Assembly (NCBI RefSeq): GCF_042646425.1
Contig: NZ_JBHRTR010000015.1
Location: forward strand, 1-64,000
Reading direction: 5' to 3'
Length of the DNA stretch: 64,000 nt
Origin: Marinibaculum pumilum
GTDB taxonomy: Bacteria; Pseudomonadota; Alphaproteobacteria; Ferrovibrionales; Ferrovibrionaceae
Each line of letters begins with the position of its first letter. Position 1 is the stretch's first letter. Made by a program: the position numbers and the translations under genes. Positions 10,955-18,927 of this stretch are shown in pieces. The notes beneath the pieces were generated by a model that saw only the letters and a program-made list of their open reading frames with translations, was not told the DNA's origin and made no database searches.

Positions 10955-11392
10955 TCAGGTTCTGGGGGGGCGGTCCGGTGGCGGCAGCGAAGACCCGCTC
11001 AGGCCGAACAGGGTCACGGTTCCCGGACGGGAGCGATGGATCCGCGTATCGGCCATCGCTGACGGCAGAGTGCCGGCGTGACAGGCCGTGCCGCAGCAAT
11101 CTCCCCCGCTCTCTTGGCTGCCATGGCCGTGGTTGTCATGGCCACCGAGGGCGTCACAGGCCATGGCATGACCGGTCCCGGCCGCAGCGGAACCGATGGC
11201 CGTTGCCCCGGGATGTCCTGCCGCATGCGGCGCGGCAGCGTGGCCGTGCGAGCCGTGGCCATGGACGGCGGCCGTGTGTGGCGACGGGACGGGGGCGGCG
11301 TCCGCAGGCGCGGCGGCGGCGGCGAGCAGAAGCAGGCCGGCGATCGCCGCCAGCAGCCCCCAGCCCAGTCGTCCCGTCGCCAGCGTGATCAT
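10955..11392 (-). CDS. His/Cys-rich secreted protein heading the copper operon
   Basis: A 145-residue protein with an N-terminal hydrophobic stretch (about residues 8-33, ending ADA) that looks like a signal peptide. It continues with a His-rich region (HGHGSHGHAAAPH, about 44-56), then CDALGGHDNHGHG and a DCCGTACH cluster (about 97-104). The end (SLPPPDRPPRT) resembles small DUF2946/CopL-like proteins that often precede copAB. The likely role is periplasmic copper binding or copper-responsive control, inferred from composition and position. It lies 105 bases upstream of copA on the same strand. I do not recognise a catalytic domain. Confidence 0.7.
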   Translation of the reverse strand: MITLATGRLGWGLLAAIAGLLLLAAAAAPADAAPVPSPHTAAVHGHGSHGHAAAPHAAGHPGATAIGSAAAGTGHAMACDALGGHDNHGHGSQESGGDCCGTACHAGTLPSAMADTRIHRSRPGTVTLFGLSGSSLPPPDRPPRT

Positions 11393-11517
11393 GCCGATCT
11401 CGAATGCCTTGTCCCGGATGGTTGCGTCCCGTCAGCGGGGAGAACAAGGATGGGCAACAGCCGGGGGATACGCAAGCTGCCGCCGGGCCTTGCCGGAAAA
11501 GTGATCCGCCGCCCGCC

Positions 11518-12723
11518 CTATTCCGGCTCTTCCTCCGGCGGCGGCGCGGCGTCGGGGTCGATGCGGAACGGCGAATGCTGCGACAGCCAGGCGATCTCCT
11601 GGTCGACATGGCGGCGCTCCTGGTTCAGGAACTCCGCCACTGCCTGCCGGAAGCCCGGATCGGCGATCCAGTGGGTGGAATAGGTGGTCTTCGGCAGGTA
11701 GCCGCGCGCCAGCTTGTGCTCGCCCTGGGCGCCGGCCTCGACCCGCGCCAGGCCGCGCTCGATCGCGAAGTCGATCGCCTGGTAGTAGCAGCATTCGAAA
11801 TGCAGGAAGCGGTGATGCTCGATGCAGCCCCAGTTGCGGCCATAGAGCGCGGTGCCGCCGATCAGGTTCAGCGCGCCGGCGATCCAGCGCCCCTCGCGCC
11901 GGGCCATCACCAGCATTACCCGGTCCGCCATCGTCTCGTGCAGCTGCTGGAAGAAGGCGCGGTTCAGGTAGGGGCGGCCCCATTTGCGGCCGCCGGTATC
12001 CATGTAGAAGGCGTAGAAGGCGTCCCAGTGTTCGGGTTCCAGGTCGCCGCCGGTCAGCCGCAGCACCTCGATCCCGTCGGCCAGCGCCTCCCGCCGCTCC
12101 TTGCGGATCGCCTTGCGCTTGCGTGACGAGAGGTCGGCCAGGAAGGCGTCGAAATCCGCATAGCCGCGATTCTCCCAGTGGAACTGCTCGCCGGTGCGCT
12201 GCAGGAAGCCGGCCTCGGCCATCAGCTCCCATTCCCGCCGCTCCGGGAAGGTGACATGGACCGACGAGACCTCCAGCTGCCGCCCTGCCTCCATCAGGCC
12301 CAGGGACAGCAGATTGACGGTCTCCGCATAGGGCTGGTCGGGCCGCACCAGCAGCCGCGGCCCCGTCGCCGGGGTGAACGGCACGCAGACCTGCAGCTTC
12401 GGATAATAGTCGCCGCCGGCGCGCTCATAGGCATGGGCCCAGCTGTGGTCGAAGACATACTCGCCGAAGCTGTTGCCCTTCAGATAGGCCGGCACGACGG
12501 CCAGCAGGCTGCCGTCGGCGTCCTGCAGCAGCAGGTGGTGCGGCGCCCAGCCGGCGCGCGGCGCGGTGCAGCCGGACACCTCGAGCGCGGCCAGGAAGGC
12601 ATGGCTCAGGAACGGGTTGTCGCTGCCGGCGCAGGCATCCCAGTCCGCCGCCGCGATCTCGCGGATGTCGGTGCACAGGCGGATCGTCTTCGCCGGTGCG
12701 TCCCTGTCCCGCTCCTGCGCCAT
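11518..12723 (-). CDS. FemAB-like GNAT acyltransferase (COG3146-type)
   Basis: A 401-residue protein of the group often named peptidoglycan biosynthesis/recognition (FemAB_like, DUF482), with two GNAT-like lobes. Characteristic runs are NPFLSHAFLAALE (about 36-48), VPAYLKGNSFGEYVFD (about 77-92), SRKRKAIRKERRE and the C-terminal lobe GRNWGCIEHHRFLHFE (about 301-316). It is a cytosolic putative acyl/aminoacyl transferase; the true substrate of this family is not settled. It starts 9 bases after the GDPD gene ends, so the two are co-transcribed, downstream of a Rid protein. Confidence 0.85.
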   Translation of the reverse strand: MAQERDRDAPAKTIRLCTDIREIAAADWDACAGSDNPFLSHAFLAALEVSGCTAPRAGWAPHHLLLQDADGSLLAVVPAYLKGNSFGEYVFDHSWAHAYERAGGDYYPKLQVCVPFTPATGPRLLVRPDQPYAETVNLLSLGLMEAGRQLEVSSVHVTFPERREWELMAEAGFLQRTGEQFHWENRGYADFDAFLADLSSRKRKAIRKERREALADGIEVLRLTGGDLEPEHWDAFYAFYMDTGGRKWGRPYLNRAFFQQLHETMADRVMLVMARREGRWIAGALNLIGGTALYGRNWGCIEHHRFLHFECCYYQAIDFAIERGLARVEAGAQGEHKLARGYLPKTTYSTHWIADPGFRQAVAEFLNQERRHVDQEIAWLSQHSPFRIDPDAAPPPEEEPE

Positions 12724-12732
12724 GCCGCCGCC

Positions 12733-13473
12733 TCAGGCCGTCTCTTCGAAGATGATGGTGTCGGCCGCCTCCGCCGCGCGGGCGCGCTCCGCATCGCTGC
12801 GGACGGTCCAGGTCAGCACCGGCAGACCGACATGTCGGTAGCCGGTGCTGAGGTCCGACGGCAGGTCGCGGATGTCGTAGGCCAGGAAGTGCGGCCGGCC
12901 GACCCGCATCCGCAGCATCTCCATCAGCGCGTCCAGCCGGTTGCCGCTGAAACCTTCCGGATAGCGCGCGCGGTCCATCGCCACCTGGCCGCGGATCCGC
13001 TCCGGCCAGGCCTCCGCGAACCAGGTCACGACCCCGGGATGGAAGCTCATCACCGCGGCTTTCGGGGAGCTGTCCCCGAGCACCGCGCCGACCGCTTCCG
13101 CGGTGGCCCTGTATTCCGGCCCTTCCGCCTTGACCTCCACCAACAGCGGCGCGTCCGGGCCGATCGCCGCCAGCACCGCCGCCAGGGTCGGGATCCGTTC
13201 CGCGCCGTCGGCCAGGGTGACCTCCGACAGGGCATCGGCCGGCAGCTCCGTCACCTTTTCCGGACGTCCGGCAAGCCGCTTCAGGTCCGCATCGTGGAAC
13301 ACCATCGGCACACCATCCGCGGACAGCTGCACGTCCAGTTCGATGCCGAAGCCGGACTGGCGGGCGGCGGCGAAGGCGGCCAGCGAATTTTCCGGCCGTT
13401 CCGGGCCGGGCCTGTGCAGGCCGCGATGCGCGAAGGGCTGCGCGGTGAGCCAGTCCGGCGGGTTCAGTATCAT
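12733..13473 (-). CDS. Glycerophosphodiester phosphodiesterase
   Basis: A 246-residue GDPD-family TIM barrel without signal peptide, hence cytosolic, hydrolysing glycerophosphodiesters to glycerol-3-phosphate plus an alcohol. Catalytic motifs are present: AHRGLHRPGPERPENSL with the HR and E-N pair (about 20-36), ELDVQLSADGVPMVFHD (metal E and D, second His), LLVEVKAE, and the terminal VLTWTV. ATG 13473 follows from the conserved start of the barrel; the in-frame extension upstream is low-complexity. It lies 40 bases after the Rid gene and 9 before the FemAB-like gene. Confidence 0.9.
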   Translation of the reverse strand: MILNPPDWLTAQPFAHRGLHRPGPERPENSLAAFAAARQSGFGIELDVQLSADGVPMVFHDADLKRLAGRPEKVTELPADALSEVTLADGAERIPTLAAVLAAIGPDAPLLVEVKAEGPEYRATAEAVGAVLGDSSPKAAVMSFHPGVVTWFAEAWPERIRGQVAMDRARYPEGFSGNRLDALMEMLRMRVGRPHFLAYDIRDLPSDLSTGYRHVGLPVLTWTVRSDAERARAAEAADTIIFEETA

Positions 13474-13513
13474 TGTCCTTTGTCCCGCCGCCGGGGGCGC
13501 CGAAGGGGGCGCA

Positions 13514-13984
13514 TCAGTCGCGCAGCGCGAAAATGGCCTCGACCTCCACCGCGCAGCCCAGCGGCAGCGATCCCGCGCCGACGGCGAAGCGGGCATGCCG
13601 GCCGGCATCGCCGAACACCTCGACCATCAGGTCGGAGGCGCCGTTGATCACCTTCGGATGGTCGGTGAAGTCGGGCAGGGCGTTGACGAATCCGCCGAGC
13701 TTCAGGACCTGCTTCACGCGGTCCAGGTCGCCGCCGCAGGCGGCGCGGGCCTGGGCGATGATGTTGATGGCACAGGTGCGTGCGGCGGCCTGGCCCTCCT
13801 CCAGCGGCAGGTCCTGGCCGACCTTGCCGGTATAGGCGACACGGCCGTCGCGCAGCGGCACCTGGCCGGAGATGTAGAGGATGTTGCCGCACAGGGTGTA
13901 GGGGACATAGTTCGCGGCCGGCGCCGGAGCGTCGGGAAGCTCGATACCGAGGTCCTTCAGGCGTGCGTCGATCTTTCCGGCCAT
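13514..13984 (-). CDS. Rid (YjgF/YER057c/UK114) family protein
   Basis: A 156-residue Rid-fold protein (trimer, small-molecule pocket). Matches to the family are LYISGQVPLRDG (about 39-50), AAARTCAINIIAQARAA and the C-terminal VEVEAIFAL. The arginine that RidA proper uses to bind the imine (before the LPKDV-like turn) is not present here: the region reads VGAGSLPLGCAVEVEA. It therefore fits the longer Rid subgroup that lacks imine-deaminase activity, and I do not call it RidA. ATG 13984 gives the usual start (MAGKIDARL). It is first of a three-gene leftward unit with GDPD and the FemAB-like gene. Confidence 0.85.
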   Translation of the reverse strand: MAGKIDARLKDLGIELPDAPAPAANYVPYTLCGNILYISGQVPLRDGRVAYTGKVGQDLPLEEGQAAARTCAINIIAQARAACGGDLDRVKQVLKLGGFVNALPDFTDHPKVINGASDLMVEVFGDAGRHARFAVGAGSLPLGCAVEVEAIFALRD

Positions 13985-14183
13985 CTTCGTCTCCTGCTGT
14001 GTTGGGTGCATCGGCCGGCAGGCCCGCGGCACGGGGCCGCCCGCCGCGGGGGAGCCTTGCAGAACCGTGCCTCCGGCGCAATTTGAACTGTAGCCGCGCC
14101 CGGCGCAGGTCAACCGCAGGCGGTCCCGTCCGCGCGGCCTCCGGCGCCGGCCTGGCCGAAACCGACAGGTCCGTGACAGCGAC

Positions 14184-15518
14184 ATGCCAGAGAACACAGC
14201 CCGTTCCCCGACAGCTGCCGCATCCGCAGAACGGCAGGCCGCGCCCGCTGCACCCCGGCGCGCGGACCTGGCGGTCGACCCGCTGCCGCTCCTGGCCCGG
14301 CTGCATGCGGCGGGGCTGGAGGGCGCGCGCTTCGGCGACCTGCTGCGCGACCTGGGCGCGCGGCTGCGACAGGCCGGCATCCCCGTCGGTCGCGGCCATC
14401 TGTCGGTCTCGACCCTGCATCCCCTGTTCCAGGCGGTCGGCAGCACCTGGTACCGGGAAACGGGCACCGCCGACGAGGAGGTCTATGCCGGCGGCGCGGA
14501 CAGCGCCCGGCTGTGGCGGGAAAGCCCCTTCAGCCACATGATCGAGAACGACCAGCCGGCGCTGCGGCGACGTCTGGCCGGCGACGGTGCGGTGACCGAC
14601 TTCGAGATGCTGCGCTGGCTGGCGGGCAAGGGGTTCACCGACTGGTACGGCCGGGTCTACGGCTTCGGCTGGGTCGCCGACAGGGACCTGCTCGACGTGC
14701 CGGAGATGGGCGTCATCTTCTCCTGGTCCGCCGACGACCCGGCCGGCTTCAGCGATGCCGACATCGCCCTGCTGGAGACCGTCGGCCATGGCCTGGCCGT
14801 CAGCGTCAAGGCGCTGGCGGTGACCGAGATGGGGCAGGGACTGCTGGGCACCTATCTGGGGCGGGATGCCGCCGCCCATGTGATGCAGGGCGCGGTGCGG
14901 CGCGGCTCCACGGAACGGGTCGACGCGGTGATCATGTACGCGGACCTGCGCGGTTTCACCGAGCTGTCGGAGCGGCTGCCGGCGGAACAGGTCGTCGAAC
15001 TGCTGAACCTCTATTTCGACGCCATGGGCGAACCGGTGGAATGGCATGGCGGCCAGATCCTGAAGTTCCTCGGCGACGGCTTCATTGCCACCTTCGCCCT
15101 GGAGGGAGAGGAGGCCCCGGACGGCCGGCATGAAGCTGCGGTGGGGCAGAAGGCGCTCGATGCGGCCGCGGCGGCGCTGCGCCGGGTGGCGCGGCTGAAC
15201 CGCGACCGGCAGGCGACCGGCCTGCCGGTCATGGCGCTGGACGTCGTCCTGCATGCCGGGCGGGTGCAGTACGGCAATGTCGGCACGCAGCAGCGGCTCG
15301 ACTTCACGGTGATCGGGCCGGCAGTGAACCAGGCGTCGCGGCTGGAGCAGGTCTGCAAGGACATGGACCGAAACCTGGTCGCCAGCCGTGCCTTCCGCGA
15401 CCTGGCGGGGGCGGAGAAATTCGACTCGCTGGGCACCGTGACCCTGCGCGGCATCGCAGCGCCCCAGGAGGTCTTCGCGCCCCGGATTCCGGAGCGGGGG
15501 ACGGCCCCGCCCGCCTGA
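14184..15518 (+). CDS. Class III adenylate/guanylate cyclase with N-terminal sensor-like region
   Basis: A 444-residue soluble cyclase. The catalytic domain occupies about 240-430. First metal Asp is in YADLRGFTELS (about 251-261) and the second in FLGDGFIATF. Preceding that is the base-selecting Lys (ILKFLGDG), with its partner Asp in LDFTVIGPAVN; the transition-state Asn and Arg are in VNQASRL. Lys plus Asp predicts ATP as substrate, hence cAMP. The N-terminal 230 residues have no membrane segment but carry GRGHLSVSTLHPLF and a GAF-like pattern found in related cyclases, probably a ligand-sensing module. It is divergent from the Rid gene with 199 bases between. No cAMP receptor is in the window. 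Confidence 0.92.
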   Translation: MPENTARSPTAAASAERQAAPAAPRRADLAVDPLPLLARLHAAGLEGARFGDLLRDLGARLRQAGIPVGRGHLSVSTLHPLFQAVGSTWYRETGTADEEVYAGGADSARLWRESPFSHMIENDQPALRRRLAGDGAVTDFEMLRWLAGKGFTDWYGRVYGFGWVADRDLLDVPEMGVIFSWSADDPAGFSDADIALLETVGHGLAVSVKALAVTEMGQGLLGTYLGRDAAAHVMQGAVRRGSTERVDAVIMYADLRGFTELSERLPAEQVVELLNLYFDAMGEPVEWHGGQILKFLGDGFIATFALEGEEAPDGRHEAAVGQKALDAAAAALRRVARLNRDRQATGLPVMALDVVLHAGRVQYGNVGTQQRLDFTVIGPAVNQASRLEQVCKDMDRNLVASRAFRDLAGAEKFDSLGTVTLRGIAAPQEVFAPRIPERGTAPPA

Positions 15519-15530
15519 TGCCTCAGCGCT

Positions 15531-15586
15531 GGGTTACCGGGGCAGGGTCACCGGGGCAGGGTCACCGGGGCGGGGTCACCGGGTTG
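15531..15586. repeat. 14-bp tandem repeat spanning the end of the hydroxyacid dehydrogenase gene
   Basis: Four copies of GGGTCACCGGGGCA or near variants: 15531-15544, 15545-15558, 15559-15572 and 15573-15586. Copy 1 has TTA for TCA, copy 3 ends in CG and copy 4 ends in TTG. On the minus strand every TCA copy supplies a TGA, and the dehydrogenase stop (15562-15564) is the one in copy 3. It lies between the convergent cyclase and dehydrogenase ends. The period is not a multiple of three, so changes in copy number would alter the C-terminus. Confidence 0.85.
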
Positions 15587-16530
15587 GGCACCGGCCGGCC
15601 CGCGAAGAAGGCCTCCAGATTGTCCAGCGCGGTCATGCCCATCGCTTCCCGGGTCTCCGTCGTCGCGCTGCCCAGATGCGGCAGCAGGAAGACGTTTTCC
15701 AGTTCGCGATAGCCGGGATGGATGTTCGGTTCGCCGGCGAACACGTCCAGGCCGGCGGCGAACAGCTTCCCGCTGCGCAGGGCGGCCAGCAGCGCCTCGT
15801 CGTCGACCAGGTCGCCGCGGGCGGTGTTCACCACCACCGCGCCCGGCGGCAGCAGCGCGATGCGTTCGGCATTCAGCAGGCCGCGGGTTTCCGGCGTGGC
15901 GGGCGCGTGCAGCGACAGGAAGTCGCTGACCTTCAGCAGGCTCTCGACATCGGCGTGAAAGGTCGCGCCCTGCGCCAGGTCCGGCGGCAGTTCAGAGCGG
16001 TTGTGGTAGTGGATGGTCATGCCGAAGGCGCGGGCGCGGGCCGCCGTCGCGCGGCCGATCCGGCCCATGCCCAGGATGCCCAGGCGCTTCCCCGACAGCT
16101 GCACGCCGCACAGCATGTCCAGGGCCCAGGCGCGCCAGCGGTCCTGCCGCACCATGTCGCTGCCCTCCGTCGCGCGGCGGGCGGCAGCCAGCATCAGCAG
16201 CATGGCGATTTCCGCCGTCGCGTCGGTCAGGACGTCCGGTGTGTTGGTCACCACGATGCCGCGCGCGGCCGCTGCGGCGATGTCGATATGCTCGAAGCCC
16301 ACCGAATAGGTGGCGACGATCTTCACCTCGTCCGGCAGCCGGGCGATCGCATCCGCCGGCAGCCGCTCCGTCGGGCAGATCAGCAGCCCGTGGCGGCCGC
16401 CGGCGCGTTCCAGCACGCCGTCGGTGCCGAACAGGCGGTCCTCCGGGTTCAGCGCCGCGTCGAACAGGCTCTCGGTGCGGCGGGTCACCGCCGGCGGCAT
16501 CCGGCGGGTGACCAGGATTCTGGGCTTCAT
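15562..16530 (-). CDS. D-2-hydroxyacid dehydrogenase (glyoxylate/hydroxypyruvate reductase type)
   Basis: A 322-residue NAD(P)-dependent dehydrogenase. The Rossmann motif GILGMGRIGRATAARARAFG is at about 151-170, followed by HYHNRS, where Arg after the strand suggests NADP preference. The catalytic triad is Arg in NTARGDLVD (about 236), Glu in AGEPNIHP (about 265) and His in LPHLGSAT (about 283). TYSVGFEHID is the substrate loop. It most resembles GyaR/GhrB-like reductases of glyoxylate and hydroxypyruvate. It is divergent from eipB (104 bases). The C-terminal residues PNPVTPPR lie inside the 14-bp tandem repeat. Confidence 0.93.
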   Translation of the reverse strand: MKPRILVTRRMPPAVTRRTESLFDAALNPEDRLFGTDGVLERAGGRHGLLICPTERLPADAIARLPDEVKIVATYSVGFEHIDIAAAAARGIVVTNTPDVLTDATAEIAMLLMLAAARRATEGSDMVRQDRWRAWALDMLCGVQLSGKRLGILGMGRIGRATAARARAFGMTIHYHNRSELPPDLAQGATFHADVESLLKVSDFLSLHAPATPETRGLLNAERIALLPPGAVVVNTARGDLVDDEALLAALRSGKLFAAGLDVFAGEPNIHPGYRELENVFLLPHLGSATTETREAMGMTALDNLEAFFAGRPVPNPVTPPR

Positions 16531-16634
16531 TTGCCTTTTCCCCCGGGAAGTCGTGTAGGTTAACGCCAGCCGGCGCCCGCGACCGGGCCCGGTGGCAGGC
16601 GATACTGCCGGTTCGGACCTCTGGATGCCATCCC

Positions 16635-17480
16635 ATGCGCGTACCTGTTTCCGTATTTCCGCCCCGTGCCCCGACCGCCGCAGGCGCGGCCCTTGTTCTG
16701 GGCCTGGCCGTCGCGGCCGGTCCCGCCGTCGCGGCCTCGCCGGGCATGGCCTCTATCGGCGAGCTTCAGCCGCACCGGGCGGTCTACGACATGGAGCTGG
16801 CGCAGACTGCGGATTCCAGCTTCAGCCAGGGCTTCGGCCGCATCGTCATCGAGATGTCGGACGCCTGCGACGGCTTCATCGTCAGCCAGCGCCAGCGCAT
16901 CGAGCTGATCACCCGGGACGGCACCAGCTTCCCCAGCGACGTGAACGGCTCCACCTGGGAGGCAAAGGATGGCGGCCTCTACCGCTTCAGCGTGGAGCGG
17001 CTGGAGGGCATGAACGGCCCTGGGCGGCAGGTCGGCCGCGCCACCCTGGAGGATGGGGGAACCGGCATCGCCAGCTACCGCATGCCGGAGGATATGGAGG
17101 AGGTGGAACTGCCGAGGGGCACCATGTTCCCGACCACCCATCTGGCAGCCACCCTGGACGCGGCAAAGGCCGGCAAGCCGGTCTTCTCCGCGCCCCTGTT
17201 CGACGGCTATGAGCCGAAGGTCTACGAGGTCAGCGCGGCCATCAGCCCGGCCAGGGCGGAACCGGCCGATGCGGACTATCCCTTCGCCGACCAGAAGGCC
17301 TGGACCGTGCGCTTCGCCTTCTACGACCATGGCAGCACCGAATCGGTGCCGAGCTATGAGATCGACCTGCACCTCTACGCCAATGGCGTGGCGAGCGAGG
17401 TCCGCTTCGACTATGGCGATTTCCGGCTGGAGGGGCGGCTGTCGAACTACGAGCCGCTGCCGCGCGCCCAGTGTGACTGA
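16635..17480 (+). CDS. eipB: Cell envelope integrity protein EipB (DUF1849)
   Basis: A 281-residue periplasmic protein of the DUF1849 family, known in Brucella as EipB, which is needed for envelope stability. A signal peptide (about 1-34, ending AVA-A) precedes HRAVYDMELAQ, the family opening. Cysteines are at 78 (SDACDGF) and 280, next to last; in the family such a widely spaced pair forms a disulfide. Conserved PEDMEEVELPRGTMFPT lies mid-protein. The stop falls in the first unit of a 21-bp tandem repeat. Convergent with dinB (95-base gap). Confidence 0.92.
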   Translation: MRVPVSVFPPRAPTAAGAALVLGLAVAAGPAVAASPGMASIGELQPHRAVYDMELAQTADSSFSQGFGRIVIEMSDACDGFIVSQRQRIELITRDGTSFPSDVNGSTWEAKDGGLYRFSVERLEGMNGPGRQVGRATLEDGGTGIASYRMPEDMEEVELPRGTMFPTTHLAATLDAAKAGKPVFSAPLFDGYEPKVYEVSAAISPARAEPADADYPFADQKAWTVRFAFYDHGSTESVPSYEIDLHLYANGVASEVRFDYGDFRLEGRLSNYEPLPRAQCD

Positions 17481-17530
17481 GACGACCGCCAGTGTGACTG
17501 AGACGACCGCCAGTGTGACTGAGACGACCG
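17469..17530. repeat. 21-bp tandem repeat duplicating the end of eipB
   Basis: Three copies of CAGTGTGACTGAGACGACCGC (17469-17489, 17490-17510, 17511-17530, the last one base short). The first contains the final codons Gln-Cys-Asp and the TGA of eipB. As 21 is a multiple of three, each later copy repeats Gln-Cys-Asp-stop in the same frame. The copies are identical, so the duplication is recent or kept uniform. Confidence 0.9.
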
Positions 17531-17575
17531 ACTGAGACGGACCGGGCGGAGCGTCGACGGGACCGGCAGCGGCTG

Positions 17576-18895
17576 TCAGCGCCAACCTCCGCCTCCGCCG
17601 TCCTTCGGACGGGGCGGCCTGCGCGGATCGCCCAGCGCCAGGCCGCGATCCACCGCATCGCGGCCGAACCGCTCGCGCAGGCTGGACATCGCATCCTCCA
17701 GCCGGGCCCGTCCCGCCGTCGCCGCGCTGTCGAGCGGGGAGAGCAGGTCGACCTCCGGCGGCGTGTCGCCGTCCTGCAGGTTGGCGACGCCGATGCCGAT
17801 CAGGCGGTAGCTGCGGCCGTCGCAGAGCGGCGTCAGCATGGCCCGCCCCGCCTCGTGGATCGCATGGGCCAGGCCGGTTGCCGCGGGCAGGGTGTGGCTG
17901 CGGGTCAGGTTCTGGAAATCCGCCGTCTTCAGCTTCAGGACGACGGTGCGGCCGCTGACCCGCTTGCGCCGGCAGGCCTCCGCCACCCGCTCCGACAACC
18001 GCCACAGGCGGGCGTCCAGCACCTCGAAGGCCGCGATGTCGGTGTCGAAGGTGGTCTCCGCGGAGATCGACTTGCGCTCGCGGTCCGGCTGCACGGTGCG
18101 GTCGTCCTGGCCGCGGGCGAAGCGCACCAGCCGCTGCGCGATGCTGCCATAGCGCTTCACCATGCGGGCCTCGTCGCGATGGGCCAGCTGGCCGATCCGG
18201 GTGATGCCGTCGGCCCGCAGCCGCGCCTGCAGCTTCGCGCCGACGCCCCAGATGTCGCCGACCGGGCGGTCCGCCAGGAAGGCCTGGGCCTCCGCCCGGC
18301 CGATCACGGCGAAACCGCGCGGCTTGTCGATCTCCGAGGCCAGCTTGGCCAGGAACTTGTTGTAGCTGAGGCCGACGGAGACGGTGATGCCGATCTCGTT
18401 CTCGATCGACAGGCAGAGATCGGCGAGCTGTCGCGCCGGCGGCGCGCCGTGCAGGCGCCCGGTGCCGTTCAGGTCCAGGAACGCCTCGTCCAGCGACAGC
18501 GGCTCCACCATCGGCGTCAGCGCTTCGAAACGGTCGCGCACCAGGCGGGAGACGGCGCTGTACTTCTCCATGTCGGGGCGCAGCACGACCGCGTCGGGGC
18601 AGAGGGCCAGCGCCTTGAACATCGGCATCGCCGAACGCACCCCCTGCAGGCGGGCGACATAGCAGGCGGTGGAGACGACGCCGCGCCGGCCGCCGCCGAT
18701 GATCACCGGCCGGTCGCGCAGTTCCGGGCGGTCGCGCTTCTCCACCGCGGCATAGAAGGCGTCGCAGTCGATATGGGCGATGCCCAGGCGGTAGAGTTCC
18801 GGATGGGCCAGCAGCCGCGGCGAGCCGCAATGGCCGCAGCGGCCCTGGCCGGTCGCGGGCAGCTCGCTCAGGCAGTCGCGGCAGAAACCCGGCAT
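17576..18895 (-). CDS. dinB: DNA polymerase IV (Y-family) with N-terminal zinc finger
   Basis: A 439-residue translesion polymerase. The N-terminus adds a four-cysteine finger (C5, C8, C20, C23), typical of an alphaproteobacterial DinB branch. The polymerase core follows: HIDCDAFYAAVE with the first catalytic Asp (about 41-52), the steric-gate aromatic in the same motif, and LSLDEAFLDL with the catalytic Asp-Glu pair (about 134-143). Helix-hairpin-helix and little-finger regions continue to about 400, then a basic tail (PRRPPRPKDGGG). I do not see a clear beta-clamp motif. ATG 18895 keeps the finger intact. No LexA box was identified upstream. Confidence 0.95.
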   Translation of the reverse strand: MPGFCRDCLSELPATGQGRCGHCGSPRLLAHPELYRLGIAHIDCDAFYAAVEKRDRPELRDRPVIIGGGRRGVVSTACYVARLQGVRSAMPMFKALALCPDAVVLRPDMEKYSAVSRLVRDRFEALTPMVEPLSLDEAFLDLNGTGRLHGAPPARQLADLCLSIENEIGITVSVGLSYNKFLAKLASEIDKPRGFAVIGRAEAQAFLADRPVGDIWGVGAKLQARLRADGITRIGQLAHRDEARMVKRYGSIAQRLVRFARGQDDRTVQPDRERKSISAETTFDTDIAAFEVLDARLWRLSERVAEACRRKRVSGRTVVLKLKTADFQNLTRSHTLPAATGLAHAIHEAGRAMLTPLCDGRSYRLIGIGVANLQDGDTPPEVDLLSPLDSAATAGRARLEDAMSSLRERFGRDAVDRGLALGDPRRPPRPKDGGGGGWR

Positions 18896-18927
18896 GGGCC
18901 CCTCCCTGCGGTGGGCGGCCGCGCCGG

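Noticed and set aside
17469..17530. Thr/Glu-rich (TETTASV) frame at the end of eipB
   Set aside because: It is the 21-bp tandem repeat read in another frame, not a protein repeat.
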